From Hyphomonas atlantica corrig. (GTDB lineage Bacteria; Pseudomonadota; Alphaproteobacteria; Caulobacterales; Hyphomonadaceae): a stretch of DNA of 64,000 nucleotides. The position numbers and the translations under genes were made by a program. The stretch lies in contig NZ_AWFH01000003.1 in NCBI RefSeq assembly GCF_000682715.1, forward strand, positions 46,310 to 110,309. The letters run 5' to 3'. Positions 54,718-63,621 of this stretch are shown piece by piece (within the stretch, counting starts at the first letter, position 1; every line of letters starts with the position of its first letter). The notes under the pieces are model-generated. The model saw nothing but the letters and a program-made list of their open reading frames with translations, did no database searches and had not been told where the DNA came from.

Positions 54718-54757
54718 AGAGCCCGCTGCCCTTTCCGGGGTGGCGGGCTCTTTCTTT
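54718..54757 (+). terminator. Rho-independent terminator after methyltransferase-like gene
   Basis: AGAGCCCGC, 16-nt loop, GCGGGCTCT then TTCTTTT: a 9-bp stem with T-rich tail, beginning 20 nt after the stop. Confidence 0.9.
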
Positions 54758-54787
54758 TGGCCCCTGCGCCGCCTAAAGGTGCGCGTC

Positions 54788-55402
54788 ATGACGACACGAT
54801 CCCTCTTCCCGACCCTGATCCGCACCGAGTCTCTCGGCGCCGCAGACCTTGCGACGCGCCTGGAACATGTTTGCTGGGTGCTGGCAGAGGATGATCAGGC
54901 CGGCAATGAGTGGTGCGAGAAACAGGGCTATGGCGGCTACACCTCCTATGCTTCGCTGGATGATCTGCCAGAGCGGTTTCCGGAGTTTGCTGAGCTGAAA
55001 GCGCTGCTGGACCCGATAGCCGCATCATTCGCCGAGGAATTGCTCTGGGACATGGCCGGTCTGTCCCTTCAGCTCGATGCGATCTGGGTGAACATTCTTG
55101 AGCCCGATTTCGGTCATTCGAACCACATCCACCCCGGCAGCGTGATTTCGGGCACGTTCTATGTCGCGATTCCGGACGGGGCGGCGCGGTTGAAACTGGA
55201 AGATCCGCGCCTCTCGCGCATGATGGCGGCACCACAATTGCGCGATGATGTCCCCGAAGACCGGCAGCGCTTCGTCTATCTGGCGCCCGAAGCCGGACAG
55301 GCCATCATGTGGGAAAGCTGGCTGCGCCACGAAGTCCCTCCCAATATGGGGGAGGAACCGCGTGTTTCGATCAGCTTCAACTATGCCCTGAAGCGGGCCT
55401 GA
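54788..55402 (+). CDS. 2-oxoglutarate/Fe(II) oxygenase, TIGR02466-like
   Basis: A 204-residue double-stranded-beta-helix protein. Candidate metal and cosubstrate ligands are H113 and H115 (HSNHIHPG), H181 (WLRHEVPP) and R192 (PRVSISFNY). The stretch LFPTLIRTESLG and SGTFYVAIP...LKLEDPR match putative 2OG-Fe(II) oxygenases. The start 54788 lies after the upstream terminator; an earlier in-frame start falls inside the hairpin. The substrate is unknown. Confidence 0.88.
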   Translation: MTTRSLFPTLIRTESLGAADLATRLEHVCWVLAEDDQAGNEWCEKQGYGGYTSYASLDDLPERFPEFAELKALLDPIAASFAEELLWDMAGLSLQLDAIWVNILEPDFGHSNHIHPGSVISGTFYVAIPDGAARLKLEDPRLSRMMAAPQLRDDVPEDRQRFVYLAPEAGQAIMWESWLRHEVPPNMGEEPRVSISFNYALKRA

Positions 55403-55409
55403 CCGGCGA

Positions 55410-55820
55410 TTACAGCGCTTTTCCAATCACCATGATCGCCAGCGCCAGCCCGCCAACATAGGTGACAAGCGCGCCCAACGCTTTCAACGGATGCGGCTTT
55501 TCCAGCGTTGCGCAGACCAGGAAACCGAGCGCGTGCAGAATGCGCGACAGGGTGATGAGCACCACCAGGCCGGTGACGGTGAGCCCGAGATCGCGCCCCG
55601 CATAGGCAAAGCCGGTCACCACAAAAAGCCCGATCAGAAGCGCGGCATATTCAGCGGCATTTCCATGCGCCCGCTCGGCTTTCATCATCGGCCCGGTCGG
55701 GTCTGTTGCCGCCCCATAGGCGATGGTTTTCGTGCGTCCCCGCGTGATCGAAACCCAGAAGCCCAGCAACAGGGTCAGGATGACCAGCGCTGCGCTGCAC
55801 AGGATAAGGATTGAATGCAT
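55410..55820 (-). CDS. MAPEG-family membrane protein
   Basis: A 136-residue protein with four hydrophobic helices. MKAERAHGNAAEYAALLIGLFVVTGF and RILHALGFLV are MAPEG hallmarks (ERAHGN...E). Members include microsomal glutathione transferases. The bacterial role is undefined. It is leftward between two rightward units. Confidence 0.9.
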   Translation of the reverse strand: MHSILILCSAALVILTLLLGFWVSITRGRTKTIAYGAATDPTGPMMKAERAHGNAAEYAALLIGLFVVTGFAYAGRDLGLTVTGLVVLITLSRILHALGFLVCATLEKPHPLKALGALVTYVGGLALAIMVIGKAL

Positions 55821-55991
55821 TTGGTGTACCTCCCAGGCGGGAGAGTAACCCCATTTGGGCTAGTGGGAAGCATTCAGGCACAAAACCTGCTTAACCCTTT
55901 CGCGTCATTGCTGCTCTTGACGCAATCGGTTTGAGGCGTCATCGCCACCCGACACCGTATTTCAACCTTCCAGCCAGATGCGAGCCGTCTT

Positions 55992-56528
55992 ATGGACCTT
56001 TCCAAAATCAAAACCGGTAACAACCCGCCGGACGACATCAACGTGCTCATCGAGGTCCCGCTCGGCGGCGACCCGATCAAATACGAGATCGACAAGGATT
56101 CCGGCGCGATGTTCGTGGATCGCTATCTCTATACCGAGATGCGCTATCCCTGTAATTACGGGTTCGTCCCGCACACGCTGAGCCTGGATGGCGACCCGAT
56201 CGACGTGATGGTTGTCGGCAACCGCCCGCTTGTGCCGGGTTCCGTCGTGCGCGCCCGCCCGGTTGGCGTCCTCATGATGACAGACGACAAGGGCCCGGAT
56301 GAGAAGATCCTCGCCGTGCCACACAACAAGCTGACGTCTTACTATGACAAGATCGCGACCTATCACGACCTGCCACAGACGCTGATCGACAAGACCGCCC
56401 ACTTCTTCGAGCACTACAAGGACCTCGAAAAAGGCAAGTGGACCCGGATCGAAGGCTGGTATGGCATCGAGAAGGCTCGCGAGTTGATCGAAGCTGCCGT
56501 GAAGCGCGGCCAGGAAGAAGGCGCCTGA
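55992..56528 (+). CDS. ppa: Inorganic pyrophosphatase
   Basis: A 178-residue family I pyrophosphatase, drawing anabolic reactions forward. Active-site residues E21, K30, the YPCNYGFVP segment (52-60) and DGDPID (66-71) are visible, then VLMMTDDKGPDEKILAVP. ATG 55992 gives MDLSKIKTGNNPPDDINVLIEV, the usual start. Confidence 0.97.
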   Translation: MDLSKIKTGNNPPDDINVLIEVPLGGDPIKYEIDKDSGAMFVDRYLYTEMRYPCNYGFVPHTLSLDGDPIDVMVVGNRPLVPGSVVRARPVGVLMMTDDKGPDEKILAVPHNKLTSYYDKIATYHDLPQTLIDKTAHFFEHYKDLEKGKWTRIEGWYGIEKARELIEAAVKRGQEEGA

Positions 56529-56541
56529 TCGCAGCGGCGGG

Positions 56542-57714
56542 ATGCAAATGCTTGAACGTCTGTTCGCACTTTGCCTGATCCTGCCGCTTTTTGCCTGCAC
56601 GCAATTACAAGACCGGCCGTCGGCGCTCCATGCACCGGCGGCCGATCTGTTTGACACCTCATCGCCCGATCTCGGCCTGTCTCCCCTGCCCGGCGCAGAG
56701 ACGATCACCGTTTTCCGGCCTGGCCCCGGAACTGACCAGTTCAGCAATGGCGCCGTACCCATTGCCTTCAAGGGGCGCGTTTTCGTTCAATGGCAGAGCT
56801 CGGCCCGCGATGAAGACGCCCCGGACACATGGGTTGCCTATTCAATCAGTGCCGATAATGGCGATCATTGGAGCGCGCCGCGCCCCCTGACCACACCATC
56901 TGACGGCGAGGAAATCCGCTCCAGCGGCGGATGGTGGACCGATGGCGAAACGCTCGTTGCATTCCTCAATGTCTGGCCGGAAGGTTTCCACAAACGCACA
57001 GGCGGCTACACCGCCTATCGCCTCAGCCAGGACGGCGAAACCTGGACCGAGCCACGCCCCGTGCTCGGCGCAGATGGTACACCGGTAAATGGCGTCATCG
57101 AGCAGGATCCGCACCTGTATGATGGCCGCCTGCACACGGCGTTTCATGTCCGCCCCGGCATTCGCGCACGGCCCTTTTATACAGACGATCCGCTTGGATT
57201 GACGGGATGGCAGGCAGGCGCGTTCGAGAACCTTCCCTCAGACCCGCCCATGAGCCGGGAACTGGAGCCCAGCCTGTTCCAGCGCGGCGACTGTCTTGTC
57301 ATGGTTTTCCGCGATCAGGCCTCAAGCTTTCGCCAACTGGCATCGGAAAGCTGTGACCGTGGAAAGAGTTGGAGTCGTCCGCAGCTGACAGGCATGGCGG
57401 ATGCGCGCACGAAACAGAGTGCAGGCAATTTGCCGGATGGCACTGCGTTTCTTGTTCATGCGCCGAATGACGACAAATTGCGCATTCCCCTCGTCCTGTC
57501 GCTGTCAGAAGATGGCCACATATTCGACCGCGCCTTTCTGCTGCGCGGCGCGGATGATCTGCAGCCCCTGCGCACCGAGGGCCTCTACAAGCGGCCGGGC
57601 TACCACTACCCAAAAAGCTGGGTCGCGAGCGAATACCTCTTCATTGCCTATACGGCCAACAAGGAAGACGTCGACCTGACCCGCATTCCCCTTTCCGCGC
57701 TGGAGGCGCGCTGA
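56542..57714 (+). CDS. Sialidase-fold lipoprotein (exo-alpha-sialidase-like)
   Basis: A 390-residue protein with lipobox LFAC (C19). The mature part shows repeated Asp-box-like motifs: SISADNGDHWSAPRP, RLSQDGETWTEPRP, SESCDRGKSWSRPQL and LSLSEDGHIFDRAF, as in six-bladed sialidase propellers. Whether it is an enzyme is unclear; some relatives bind carbohydrates. The 3' end abuts the LysE gene (1 nt apart). Start 56542 or 56548. Confidence 0.8.
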   Translation: MQMLERLFALCLILPLFACTQLQDRPSALHAPAADLFDTSSPDLGLSPLPGAETITVFRPGPGTDQFSNGAVPIAFKGRVFVQWQSSARDEDAPDTWVAYSISADNGDHWSAPRPLTTPSDGEEIRSSGGWWTDGETLVAFLNVWPEGFHKRTGGYTAYRLSQDGETWTEPRPVLGADGTPVNGVIEQDPHLYDGRLHTAFHVRPGIRARPFYTDDPLGLTGWQAGAFENLPSDPPMSRELEPSLFQRGDCLVMVFRDQASSFRQLASESCDRGKSWSRPQLTGMADARTKQSAGNLPDGTAFLVHAPNDDKLRIPLVLSLSEDGHIFDRAFLLRGADDLQPLRTEGLYKRPGYHYPKSWVASEYLFIAYTANKEDVDLTRIPLSALEAR

Positions 57715-58338
57715 ATGGATCTGTCAGTCTGGTTTGCGCTGATGGCGCTGTTCTTCGCGGGCGGCCTTACCCCCGGCCCGGCTGTCATGATGGTGATGAG
57801 CGCATCGCTGCGCTACGGCGCGCCAACCGCTTTGATCCCTGCCGCGGGCGTGTCAGCCGCCAATCTTGTCTGGATCGCGCTGGCCGCGACGGGGATTGCC
57901 GCATTTGCCGCGCAAGCGCCGCTGGTTTTGTTGGTGCTGAAACTGGCGGGTATCTGCTTCATCGCCTGGCTCGCCTGGACGATGGCGACCGCAGACCCGC
58001 ACCGACCCCGCGCCCGCGCAGACCAGGCGCCGGCAAAATCCAACCTGTTTGGTCGCGGCGTTGGCCTGCAATTGCTGAATCCGAACGCGCTCGTCTTCTT
58101 CGGGCTGTTGTTGCCCAGCTATTTCGATGCCGACCGGCCGGTTGTGCCACAGGCCTTGTTGATCATGGCCACCGTAACCGTCACTGAAATGTTCGGGCTC
58201 GCCTTCTATGCGTGGCTGGCGGACGCGATGAACCGCAAGTTTCAATCACCCGCTTTCACGCGATGGTTCAATCGGCTCGCCGCGCTGGCCATGCTCGTCT
58301 CAGCCCTGTTCGCCGCCATCATGACCACGAACACCTGA
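57715..58338 (+). CDS. LysE/RhtB-family exporter
   Basis: A 207-residue membrane protein. GGLTPGPAVMMVMSASLRYG and GVGLQLLNPNALVFFGLLLPSYF are characteristic of LysE/RhtB exporters. It starts directly after the sialidase-like gene, so the two form an operon. It resembles the LysE protein at 26783 in length but not closely in sequence. The substrate may be an amino acid. Confidence 0.92.
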   Translation: MDLSVWFALMALFFAGGLTPGPAVMMVMSASLRYGAPTALIPAAGVSAANLVWIALAATGIAAFAAQAPLVLLVLKLAGICFIAWLAWTMATADPHRPRARADQAPAKSNLFGRGVGLQLLNPNALVFFGLLLPSYFDADRPVVPQALLIMATVTVTEMFGLAFYAWLADAMNRKFQSPAFTRWFNRLAALAMLVSALFAAIMTTNT

Positions 58339-58350
58339 CGACACATCGAA

Positions 58351-58974
58351 TCAGGGCTGAATCACTTCGAATCGGCCCGTTTTCGCGTTTCGCCAGTGAA
58401 GTTCGCCATGCTTGATGGCAAACCAGGCGCCATGCAGTTCCAGCTCTCCGGCCTCGACAGCACGCTTCACGAACGGGAATGACATCAAATTCTCGATTGA
58501 GGATTCAATGCCTTCCAGTTCCAGCGCGAATTGCGGGTTCACCGAACCGCTGTCGACCACGCGGTCCCGGGCATCTTTCAACAGTCGGACCCAAGGCGTC
58601 ACAAACTCACCAATTTCCGGAGTCCCCTCCCCGGCCAGCGAGGCTGCCACACCGCCGCATCCGCCATGCCCCATGACCACCACATGCTCCACCTTCAGAA
58701 CATTGACCGCATATTCCAGCGCAGCGCTGACACCGTGCAAGCCGCCATCCGGTTGATAGGGCGGCACGAGATTGGCAACGTTGCGCACAACGAACAATTG
58801 CCCCGGAGCGGCGTTGAAAATGTCAGAGGGGTCTGCGCGGCTATCGGCGCAGGCGATCATCATGAAACTTGGGCTTTGCCCTTCGCCAAGCTCCCGATAG
58901 AGCGCGGCCTGCTCGGAATATGTTCCACGACGAAAGCGACGATATCCTTCGAGTAGTTCTTCAACCGATTTCAT
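58351..58974 (-). CDS. Beta-class carbonic anhydrase
   Basis: A 207-residue Zn enzyme for CO2/bicarbonate interconversion. Ligands are C42, D44 and R46 (ACADSRADP), H103 and C106 (GHGGCGG). The CxDxR and HxxC pattern is complete. It is preceded by a CAGGAG ribosome site. It is leftward and divergent from the TetR gene. Confidence 0.95.
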   Translation of the reverse strand: MKSVEELLEGYRRFRRGTYSEQAALYRELGEGQSPSFMMIACADSRADPSDIFNAAPGQLFVVRNVANLVPPYQPDGGLHGVSAALEYAVNVLKVEHVVVMGHGGCGGVAASLAGEGTPEIGEFVTPWVRLLKDARDRVVDSGSVNPQFALELEGIESSIENLMSFPFVKRAVEAGELELHGAWFAIKHGELHWRNAKTGRFEVIQP

Positions 58975-59120
58975 GAATCAACTCCTGTACAATCGATGCA
59001 TTGACTAGTGCATATTGTCTGGGCGGCAAGAGAAAACGGGAGTTTGTTTACCACTTCGCCCTTATGTTAGCGGTCTGAAGGCTGTAGAAATCACAGCGTC
59101 CCACAAATCTGGAGTTGTTC

Positions 59121-59720
59121 ATGCCCACGCCTACGGAGACCAGAAAGTCTTCCCGGAAGGGGCCGACGCGCAGCGAAGCGTCCAAGGCCGCCATTCTGGA
59201 CGCAACCCGCACAGAAATGGCCGAGAATGGCTGGCGGGGGTTCAGCGTCGACGCCGTGGCCAAACGGGCGAGTGCCTCCAAACAGACCATCTACAAATGG
59301 TGGCCCTCCATTGGGGCCATGTGTGTCGATGCCTGCCTTGCGTTGATCCCGGACAGCCCGGACGGAGGACGCGACCCGCAGGAGCGGATCACGGCACTGA
59401 TCGTGCCCTTGGAAGCCGCCGCCCGCACTGGCGCGGGCCATGCCGTCTTGCGCGTCGCGCTCTCTGCTGCTGCGGACGACAAGGATGCGGGTGAGCTGTG
59501 GCGCGCCTGGATGAACCGCGACATCCGTATGCCAATGCGCATGCTGTTGGCGGAATTGGCCGGAAAACGCGTGATTCGTCGCGAATTCGACCTTGATGAG
59601 GCGATTGAAGAGATGCTCGGGCCGCTCTGGCATCGCATCATGGTGATGAAAGCGCCCGTCCGCGAAGGCTTTTGCAGCGCGCAAGCGGCTGGCTTCCTGA
59701 AAGTGTACGCCGCAAGCTGA
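59121..59720 (+). CDS. TetR/AcrR-family regulator
   Basis: A 199-residue regulator. The helix-turn-helix RTEMAENGWRGFSVDAVAKRASASKQTIYKWW is plain near residues 30-65. The C-terminal ligand domain follows a TetR_C-type helix pattern. ATG 59121 has a GGAG site 6 nt upstream. The next gene has a perfect dyad just before its start, a likely target. It is divergent from carbonic anhydrase. Confidence 0.93.
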   Translation: MPTPTETRKSSRKGPTRSEASKAAILDATRTEMAENGWRGFSVDAVAKRASASKQTIYKWWPSIGAMCVDACLALIPDSPDGGRDPQERITALIVPLEAAARTGAGHAVLRVALSAAADDKDAGELWRAWMNRDIRMPMRMLLAELAGKRVIRREFDLDEAIEEMLGPLWHRIMVMKAPVREGFCSAQAAGFLKVYAAS

Positions 59721-59748
59721 ATTCCCTGATGGCGCGAGAATTGCAGTG

Positions 59749-59773
59749 ACGTTTCCAAACAGATTGGAAACGT
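59749..59773 (+). promoter_or_regulatory. 10-bp perfect inverted repeat before the acyltransferase gene
   Basis: ACGTTTCCAA, 5-nt spacer, TTGGAAACGT ends 3 nt before the ATG of the acyltransferase. Its right arm contains the only Shine-Dalgarno-like GGAA. Size and symmetry fit a TetR operator; in RNA it would form a hairpin hiding the ribosome site. Both are plausible. Confidence 0.6.
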
Positions 59774-59776
59774 AAC

Positions 59777-60832
59777 ATGTCCAATACGCCCTCGAAATGG
59801 GTCGATTATTCGACCGGCCTCTGCATTGCCCTGTTTGTAGTAACGCAATCCGTCCTGGCCATCGCTCCCCTTTCCGGCGGTGCAAGCTGGGCTCATCTCG
59901 TAGGGGCGTGGTCGGTTCCGATTGCCCTGCCAGTATTGTTCGCGATAGCTGGCATGCACCTGCCGCGCACGCTGTTCGGTTCGAAATCGACCTTTTTCGA
60001 CCGGAAAGTGCTCAGATTCGTCTACTTCTATCTGGTCTGGATGGTTTTGCAGACCGTGGCGCTCCATATCATCGGCGCAGGCCCGCAAGGCTCTGGCCTT
60101 CTGGAAAGCCTCGCCCTTGGATTGGTGCAACCCGTTGCCGGACTGTGGATACTGCCACTTCTGGCCATGTTCGGTCTCGTCACATGGTTGGTGAGACTGC
60201 TGAAACCATCGAGAATCCTGTTGATCGCGGCATTGCTGCAAATCGCACATGCTGCCGGACTGGTTCAGACCGGCGCGCTCCTGATCGACGGCTTCGCGCA
60301 ATATTTCGTGTTCTTCTTTGCTGGCTATCAGGGCGCGGGCCTGATGCGACAGTTCGCAACGCGCCTGCACAAGCGCACATCGGACGTCAGCTCGGCCATC
60401 GCAATCTGGGCTGCCATCAACACCACGCTCGTCATTCAGGGCACGGCCACCCTGCCCGTGATCAGCCTGATCCTCGGACTGGCCGGCACAGTTTCCCTCA
60501 TAGCGCTGGGCGTATTGCTGGCGCAGTCAGAGCGCCTTCAAGTGCTGCATCATATGGGGCGCAACCATCTTGTGATCTATACGGGCTATTTCGTGCCCCT
60601 CGCGCTCGCGCAGGGCTTCCTGAGCGCCAGCAGCTTTGCGCCAGAGCCCGGTCTGACCAGTCTTGCCATTGCCATTGCCGGTATAACCGGCCCGCTTGCC
60701 CTGTATGGCCTGCTGCGCAGCACACCGCTCAAGGTATTTTACCGGCGTCCGAAGCGCTTCCGCCTCAAGGGCGCAGATGCGCCGCGCGGACAGTTGATCG
60801 GCCAGTCCTACGACACGGCCGAAGAAGTCTGA
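59777..60832 (+). CDS. Acyltransferase-3-type membrane protein
   Basis: A 351-residue protein with about ten hydrophobic segments and short loops. N-terminal DYSTGLCIALFVVTQSV, VLFAIAGMHLPRTLF, DRKVLRFVYFYLVWM and GYQGAGLMRQF resemble the acyltransferase-3/OpgC group, though the typical N-terminal His is missing (no D-x-x-R-H arrangement seen), so catalysis is uncertain. It is regulated perhaps by the upstream TetR protein. Confidence 0.7.
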   Translation: MSNTPSKWVDYSTGLCIALFVVTQSVLAIAPLSGGASWAHLVGAWSVPIALPVLFAIAGMHLPRTLFGSKSTFFDRKVLRFVYFYLVWMVLQTVALHIIGAGPQGSGLLESLALGLVQPVAGLWILPLLAMFGLVTWLVRLLKPSRILLIAALLQIAHAAGLVQTGALLIDGFAQYFVFFFAGYQGAGLMRQFATRLHKRTSDVSSAIAIWAAINTTLVIQGTATLPVISLILGLAGTVSLIALGVLLAQSERLQVLHHMGRNHLVIYTGYFVPLALAQGFLSASSFAPEPGLTSLAIAIAGITGPLALYGLLRSTPLKVFYRRPKRFRLKGADAPRGQLIGQSYDTAEEV

Positions 60833-60892
60833 TCTGATTGGGAAGTACTCGTAGCGCACAGGGGCATACCAGTCGGTTGGCCCTGCCGGGTC

Positions 60893-61441
60893 TTACTTGG
60901 CGCGATGCCAGACCATCAGGGGATCAAACGCCCCGTTCTCTGCCGCGCGCTGAAGCTGGTTGATCTGGTCGATCACCGGATTTGGTATCTCAGCCGCCAT
61001 CGACTGCCCATATAGCGCATCGTCCAGACGGCAGATCTGTTCGAACAGCGCCTCTGAGCGGGTGACCAGGTCCAGGAAGCGCTCCGGCATGCCCAGCCCC
61101 TGCTGGGCGGCCGCATCCAGCGCAGGTTCTTCGCGGGAAATCCGGTATTTGCGGGCCGCTGCCTCTTCGCGGCGCATTTCACCGTCGCGAACCGCTTTCT
61201 GCATGACCAGCCAGCTCGCCGCCTGCATCAGGCGCGTGGTCAGCTCCATGCTCCAGGCCGAATAGGTCAGGCCGGGCTCGCGGGGCAGCGTTTTGGCTGC
61301 TTCACGTCCAGGGCCATCCAGATAGGTCGCGGTTTCCTCGACAAGCGCCATGCCCCGCGCGAAAACCGTATCGAACAGCTTTCCGCCGGTGAACGCATCC
61401 TTGGAACCCGATTGGTCGTCTCGAGACGTATCTACCGCCAT
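60893..61441 (-). CDS. rcdA: RcdA-like cell-cycle adaptor (DUF1465)
   Basis: A 182-residue protein. The stretch FDTVFARGMALVEETATYLDGPGREAAKTL then SMELTTRLMQAASWLVMQKAVRDGEM aligns with the regulator of CtrA degradation, RcdA, of Caulobacter. RcdA acts with CpdR and PopA in ClpXP adaptor hierarchy. Lack of conserved cofactor residues is normal. It is leftward, downstream of a DUF1192 gene. Confidence 0.88.
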   Translation of the reverse strand: MAVDTSRDDQSGSKDAFTGGKLFDTVFARGMALVEETATYLDGPGREAAKTLPREPGLTYSAWSMELTTRLMQAASWLVMQKAVRDGEMRREEAAARKYRISREEPALDAAAQQGLGMPERFLDLVTRSEALFEQICRLDDALYGQSMAAEIPNPVIDQINQLQRAAENGAFDPLMVWHRAK

Positions 61442-61503
61442 GAATCCTACCCCTATTCGCTGGCCGGAAATTTGGACTTTATCAATCCAGTCTTTCCGCC
61501 CAC

Positions 61504-61689
61504 TTAATCGCCGCCCCCGAACAGGGCATCCGCTGCAGATTTCTGAGCCTTCTTCTTCTCGATCTCTGCTTCACAGGCCGCAATGCCTGCTTTCAGCGTC
61601 TCGATGCGGTCATGCAATTCCTGCACCGACATCTGCTCCAGCGTCTGGGGCGTGTTGACGAGGATCGGCTCTTCATCGAATGCGGCCAT
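61504..61689 (-). CDS. DUF1192 family small protein
   Basis: A 61-residue protein. It opens MAAFDEEPILVNTPQTLEQMSVQELHDRIETLKAGIAACEAEIEKK, a helical coiled coil. This matches DUF1192, commonly located beside rcdA or quinone oxidoreductase genes in Alphaproteobacteria. Function unknown. Start 61689 was chosen. Confidence 0.8.
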   Translation of the reverse strand: MAAFDEEPILVNTPQTLEQMSVQELHDRIETLKAGIAACEAEIEKKKAQKSAADALFGGGD

Positions 61690-61780
61690 GGGGCGCGTCC
61701 TCCAATTCGTGCTACAGGCCATATCAAAGCAGAAACGCTGACCCGATGCGACTCTCGATTCAGGAAGGAAACACACGACA

Positions 61781-62758
61781 ATGGCGACAGACATGATGAA
61801 GGCGGTGATTGCCGAAGACGGACAGCCCCTGACCCTTGGAGACTTTGAAAAGCCCATGCTGAATCCTGGCGAGGTGCTGGTGAAAGTGGCGGCCTCCGGG
61901 CTGAACCGCGCCGATCTCGTCCAGCGCCGCGGCGCCTATCCACCCCCCAAGGGCGCCTCTCCGATCATGGGCCTCGAAATCTCCGGCACGATTGTCGACA
62001 CCGGCGAAGGCGTCAGCCGCTTCAAGACCGGCGACCGCGTCGCTGCCCTGCTTGCTGGCGGCGGCTATGCCGAATATGCCGCCGTGGACGAAGGCTCGCT
62101 TTTCCCAGTGCCAGACGGCATGGACATGGTTAACGCCGTCTGCTTCCCGGAAGCGCTGATGACGGTCTGGGCCAACGTGTTCGATCGCGTGAATCTCAAA
62201 TCCGGCGAAGCATTCCTCTGTCATGGCGGCACCAGCGGCATCGGTGTCATGGCGCTGCAAATGGCCAGGCTGGCGGGCGCCTCCAAGATCTACGCCACCG
62301 CAGGATCAGAGGAGAAATGCACGCTGGCGAAAGAACTCGGCGCAGACCGCGCGATCAACTACAAGACCGAGGATTTCGAGACGGTCATCAAGGAAGATGG
62401 CGGCGTCGACGTCACGCTCGACATGGTCGGCGGTGACTATATCCAGAAGAACATCTCGGTTTCGAAACCCGACGGGCGCATCATCAACATCGCTTATATG
62501 AACGGCTTCACGGCAGAACTGAATTTCGCCCCGGTCCTGATGAAGCGCCTCACCCTCGCCGCCACCACGCTGCGCGCCCGACCGGTAGACGAGAAGCGCC
62601 GCATCCGCGACGCGGTGGAGAAGGATTTCTGGCCACACGTCGTATCGGGCAAGATCCGGCCCGTTCTGGAACAGGCCTTTCCCGTCGCAGACGCCGAAGA
62701 CGCGCAAGCCTTGATGGCCAAAGGCGGCCACTCCGGCAAGATTGTGCTGGTCTGGTGA
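61781..62758 (+). CDS. NAD(P)H:quinone oxidoreductase, zinc-independent MDR family
   Basis: A 325-residue quinone oxidoreductase of the MDR superfamily. VKVAASGLNRADLVQRRGAYPPP, GLEISGTIVDTG and the cofactor motif GTSGIGVMALQMAR (GxGxxG-like) are plain. Catalytic zinc cysteines are lacking, as in QOR/PIG3-type proteins. It is divergent from DUF1192 and followed by trcR after 134 nt. Confidence 0.93.
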   Translation: MATDMMKAVIAEDGQPLTLGDFEKPMLNPGEVLVKVAASGLNRADLVQRRGAYPPPKGASPIMGLEISGTIVDTGEGVSRFKTGDRVAALLAGGGYAEYAAVDEGSLFPVPDGMDMVNAVCFPEALMTVWANVFDRVNLKSGEAFLCHGGTSGIGVMALQMARLAGASKIYATAGSEEKCTLAKELGADRAINYKTEDFETVIKEDGGVDVTLDMVGGDYIQKNISVSKPDGRIINIAYMNGFTAELNFAPVLMKRLTLAATTLRARPVDEKRRIRDAVEKDFWPHVVSGKIRPVLEQAFPVADAEDAQALMAKGGHSGKIVLVW

Positions 62759-62892
62759 GCCATGCGGCTTTCAATTTGTCGGACAAGACATTATAAGGTT
62801 CCCAAGGTTTAAGGCACGTCCGAACCCGACCGCCCGGCACGATGTGTCGGGCGGCTGCATTTCTGGCGGCCATTTCATTCAGGGAGATCCCC

Positions 62893-63567
62893 ATGTCCGA
62901 TATTCTGATGCCAAAGGCGACGGCCGTCTGGCTGCTCGACAATACCAGCCTCACCTTCAACCAGATCGCGGCGTTCTGCGGCCTTCACTATCTGGAAGTC
63001 AAAGGCATCGCCGATGGTGATGTAGCCGAAAACATGCGCGGCGTGGACCCGATTGCCGGCGGCATGCTGTCCCGCGAGGAAATCCGCCGCGGCGAGGAAG
63101 ATGACGGCTACACGCTGAAAAAAGCGGCCTCCAAGATCGCCCATATTCCACAGCCAAAGCGCAAGGGCAGCCGCTACACGCCGGTTATCCGCCGTCAGGA
63201 CAAGCCGGACGCCGTGGCCTGGTTCATTCGCAACCACCCGGAAGTCTCCGATGCGCAAATCTCCAAACTGATCGGCACCACCAAGTCGACCATCAACAAT
63301 GTGCGCGACAAGAGCCACTGGAATTCGGCCAATATCCGCCCGGTTGACCCGGTGACGCTGGGCCTGTGCACACAAATCGAGCTGGACGAAGTGATCGCGA
63401 AGTCCGCTGACAAGCGTCGCAAGCTGGAAGCGGAAAAAGCCGAGAAATTCGAAGGCCCCGGCCTCGCCCCGGCCCAGGATGACGCCGCGGCCTATGAGTC
63501 AGACGACAGCGACAGCACGTCCAATGACGATGTGTCCGCCGACGACATCTTCAAGAATTTCAGCTAG
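62893..63567 (+). CDS. TrcR-type cell-cycle regulator (DUF1013)
   Basis: A 224-residue protein. MSDILMPKATAVWLLDNTSLTFNQIAAFCGLHYLEVKGIADGDVA and NHPEVSDAQISKLIGTTKSTINNVRD correspond to the DUF1013/TrcR family, known as a cell-cycle transcription regulator bound to RNA polymerase in Alphaproteobacteria. The C-terminus is acidic and low-complexity (DSDSTSNDDVSADD). ATG 62893 has AGGGAG 6 nt upstream. A terminator follows. Confidence 0.9.
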   Translation: MSDILMPKATAVWLLDNTSLTFNQIAAFCGLHYLEVKGIADGDVAENMRGVDPIAGGMLSREEIRRGEEDDGYTLKKAASKIAHIPQPKRKGSRYTPVIRRQDKPDAVAWFIRNHPEVSDAQISKLIGTTKSTINNVRDKSHWNSANIRPVDPVTLGLCTQIELDEVIAKSADKRRKLEAEKAEKFEGPGLAPAQDDAAAYESDDSDSTSNDDVSADDIFKNFS

Positions 63568-63592
63568 GCTCCGCCTGGCAGACCCAAACCAT

Positions 63593-63621
63593 AAAGGCCG
63601 GCCACTGAGCTGGCCTTTTTT
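63593..63621 (+). terminator. Rho-independent terminator after trcR
   Basis: AAAGGCCGGC, CACTGA loop, GCTGGCCTTT continued by TTT: a good stem with T-run, 25 nt after the stop codon. Confidence 0.88.

Noticed and set aside
59797..60837. 346-residue rightward frame overlapping the acyltransferase gene in another frame
   Set aside because: Arg/Ala/His-rich, no hydrophobic segments; the other frame has the expected membrane helices.
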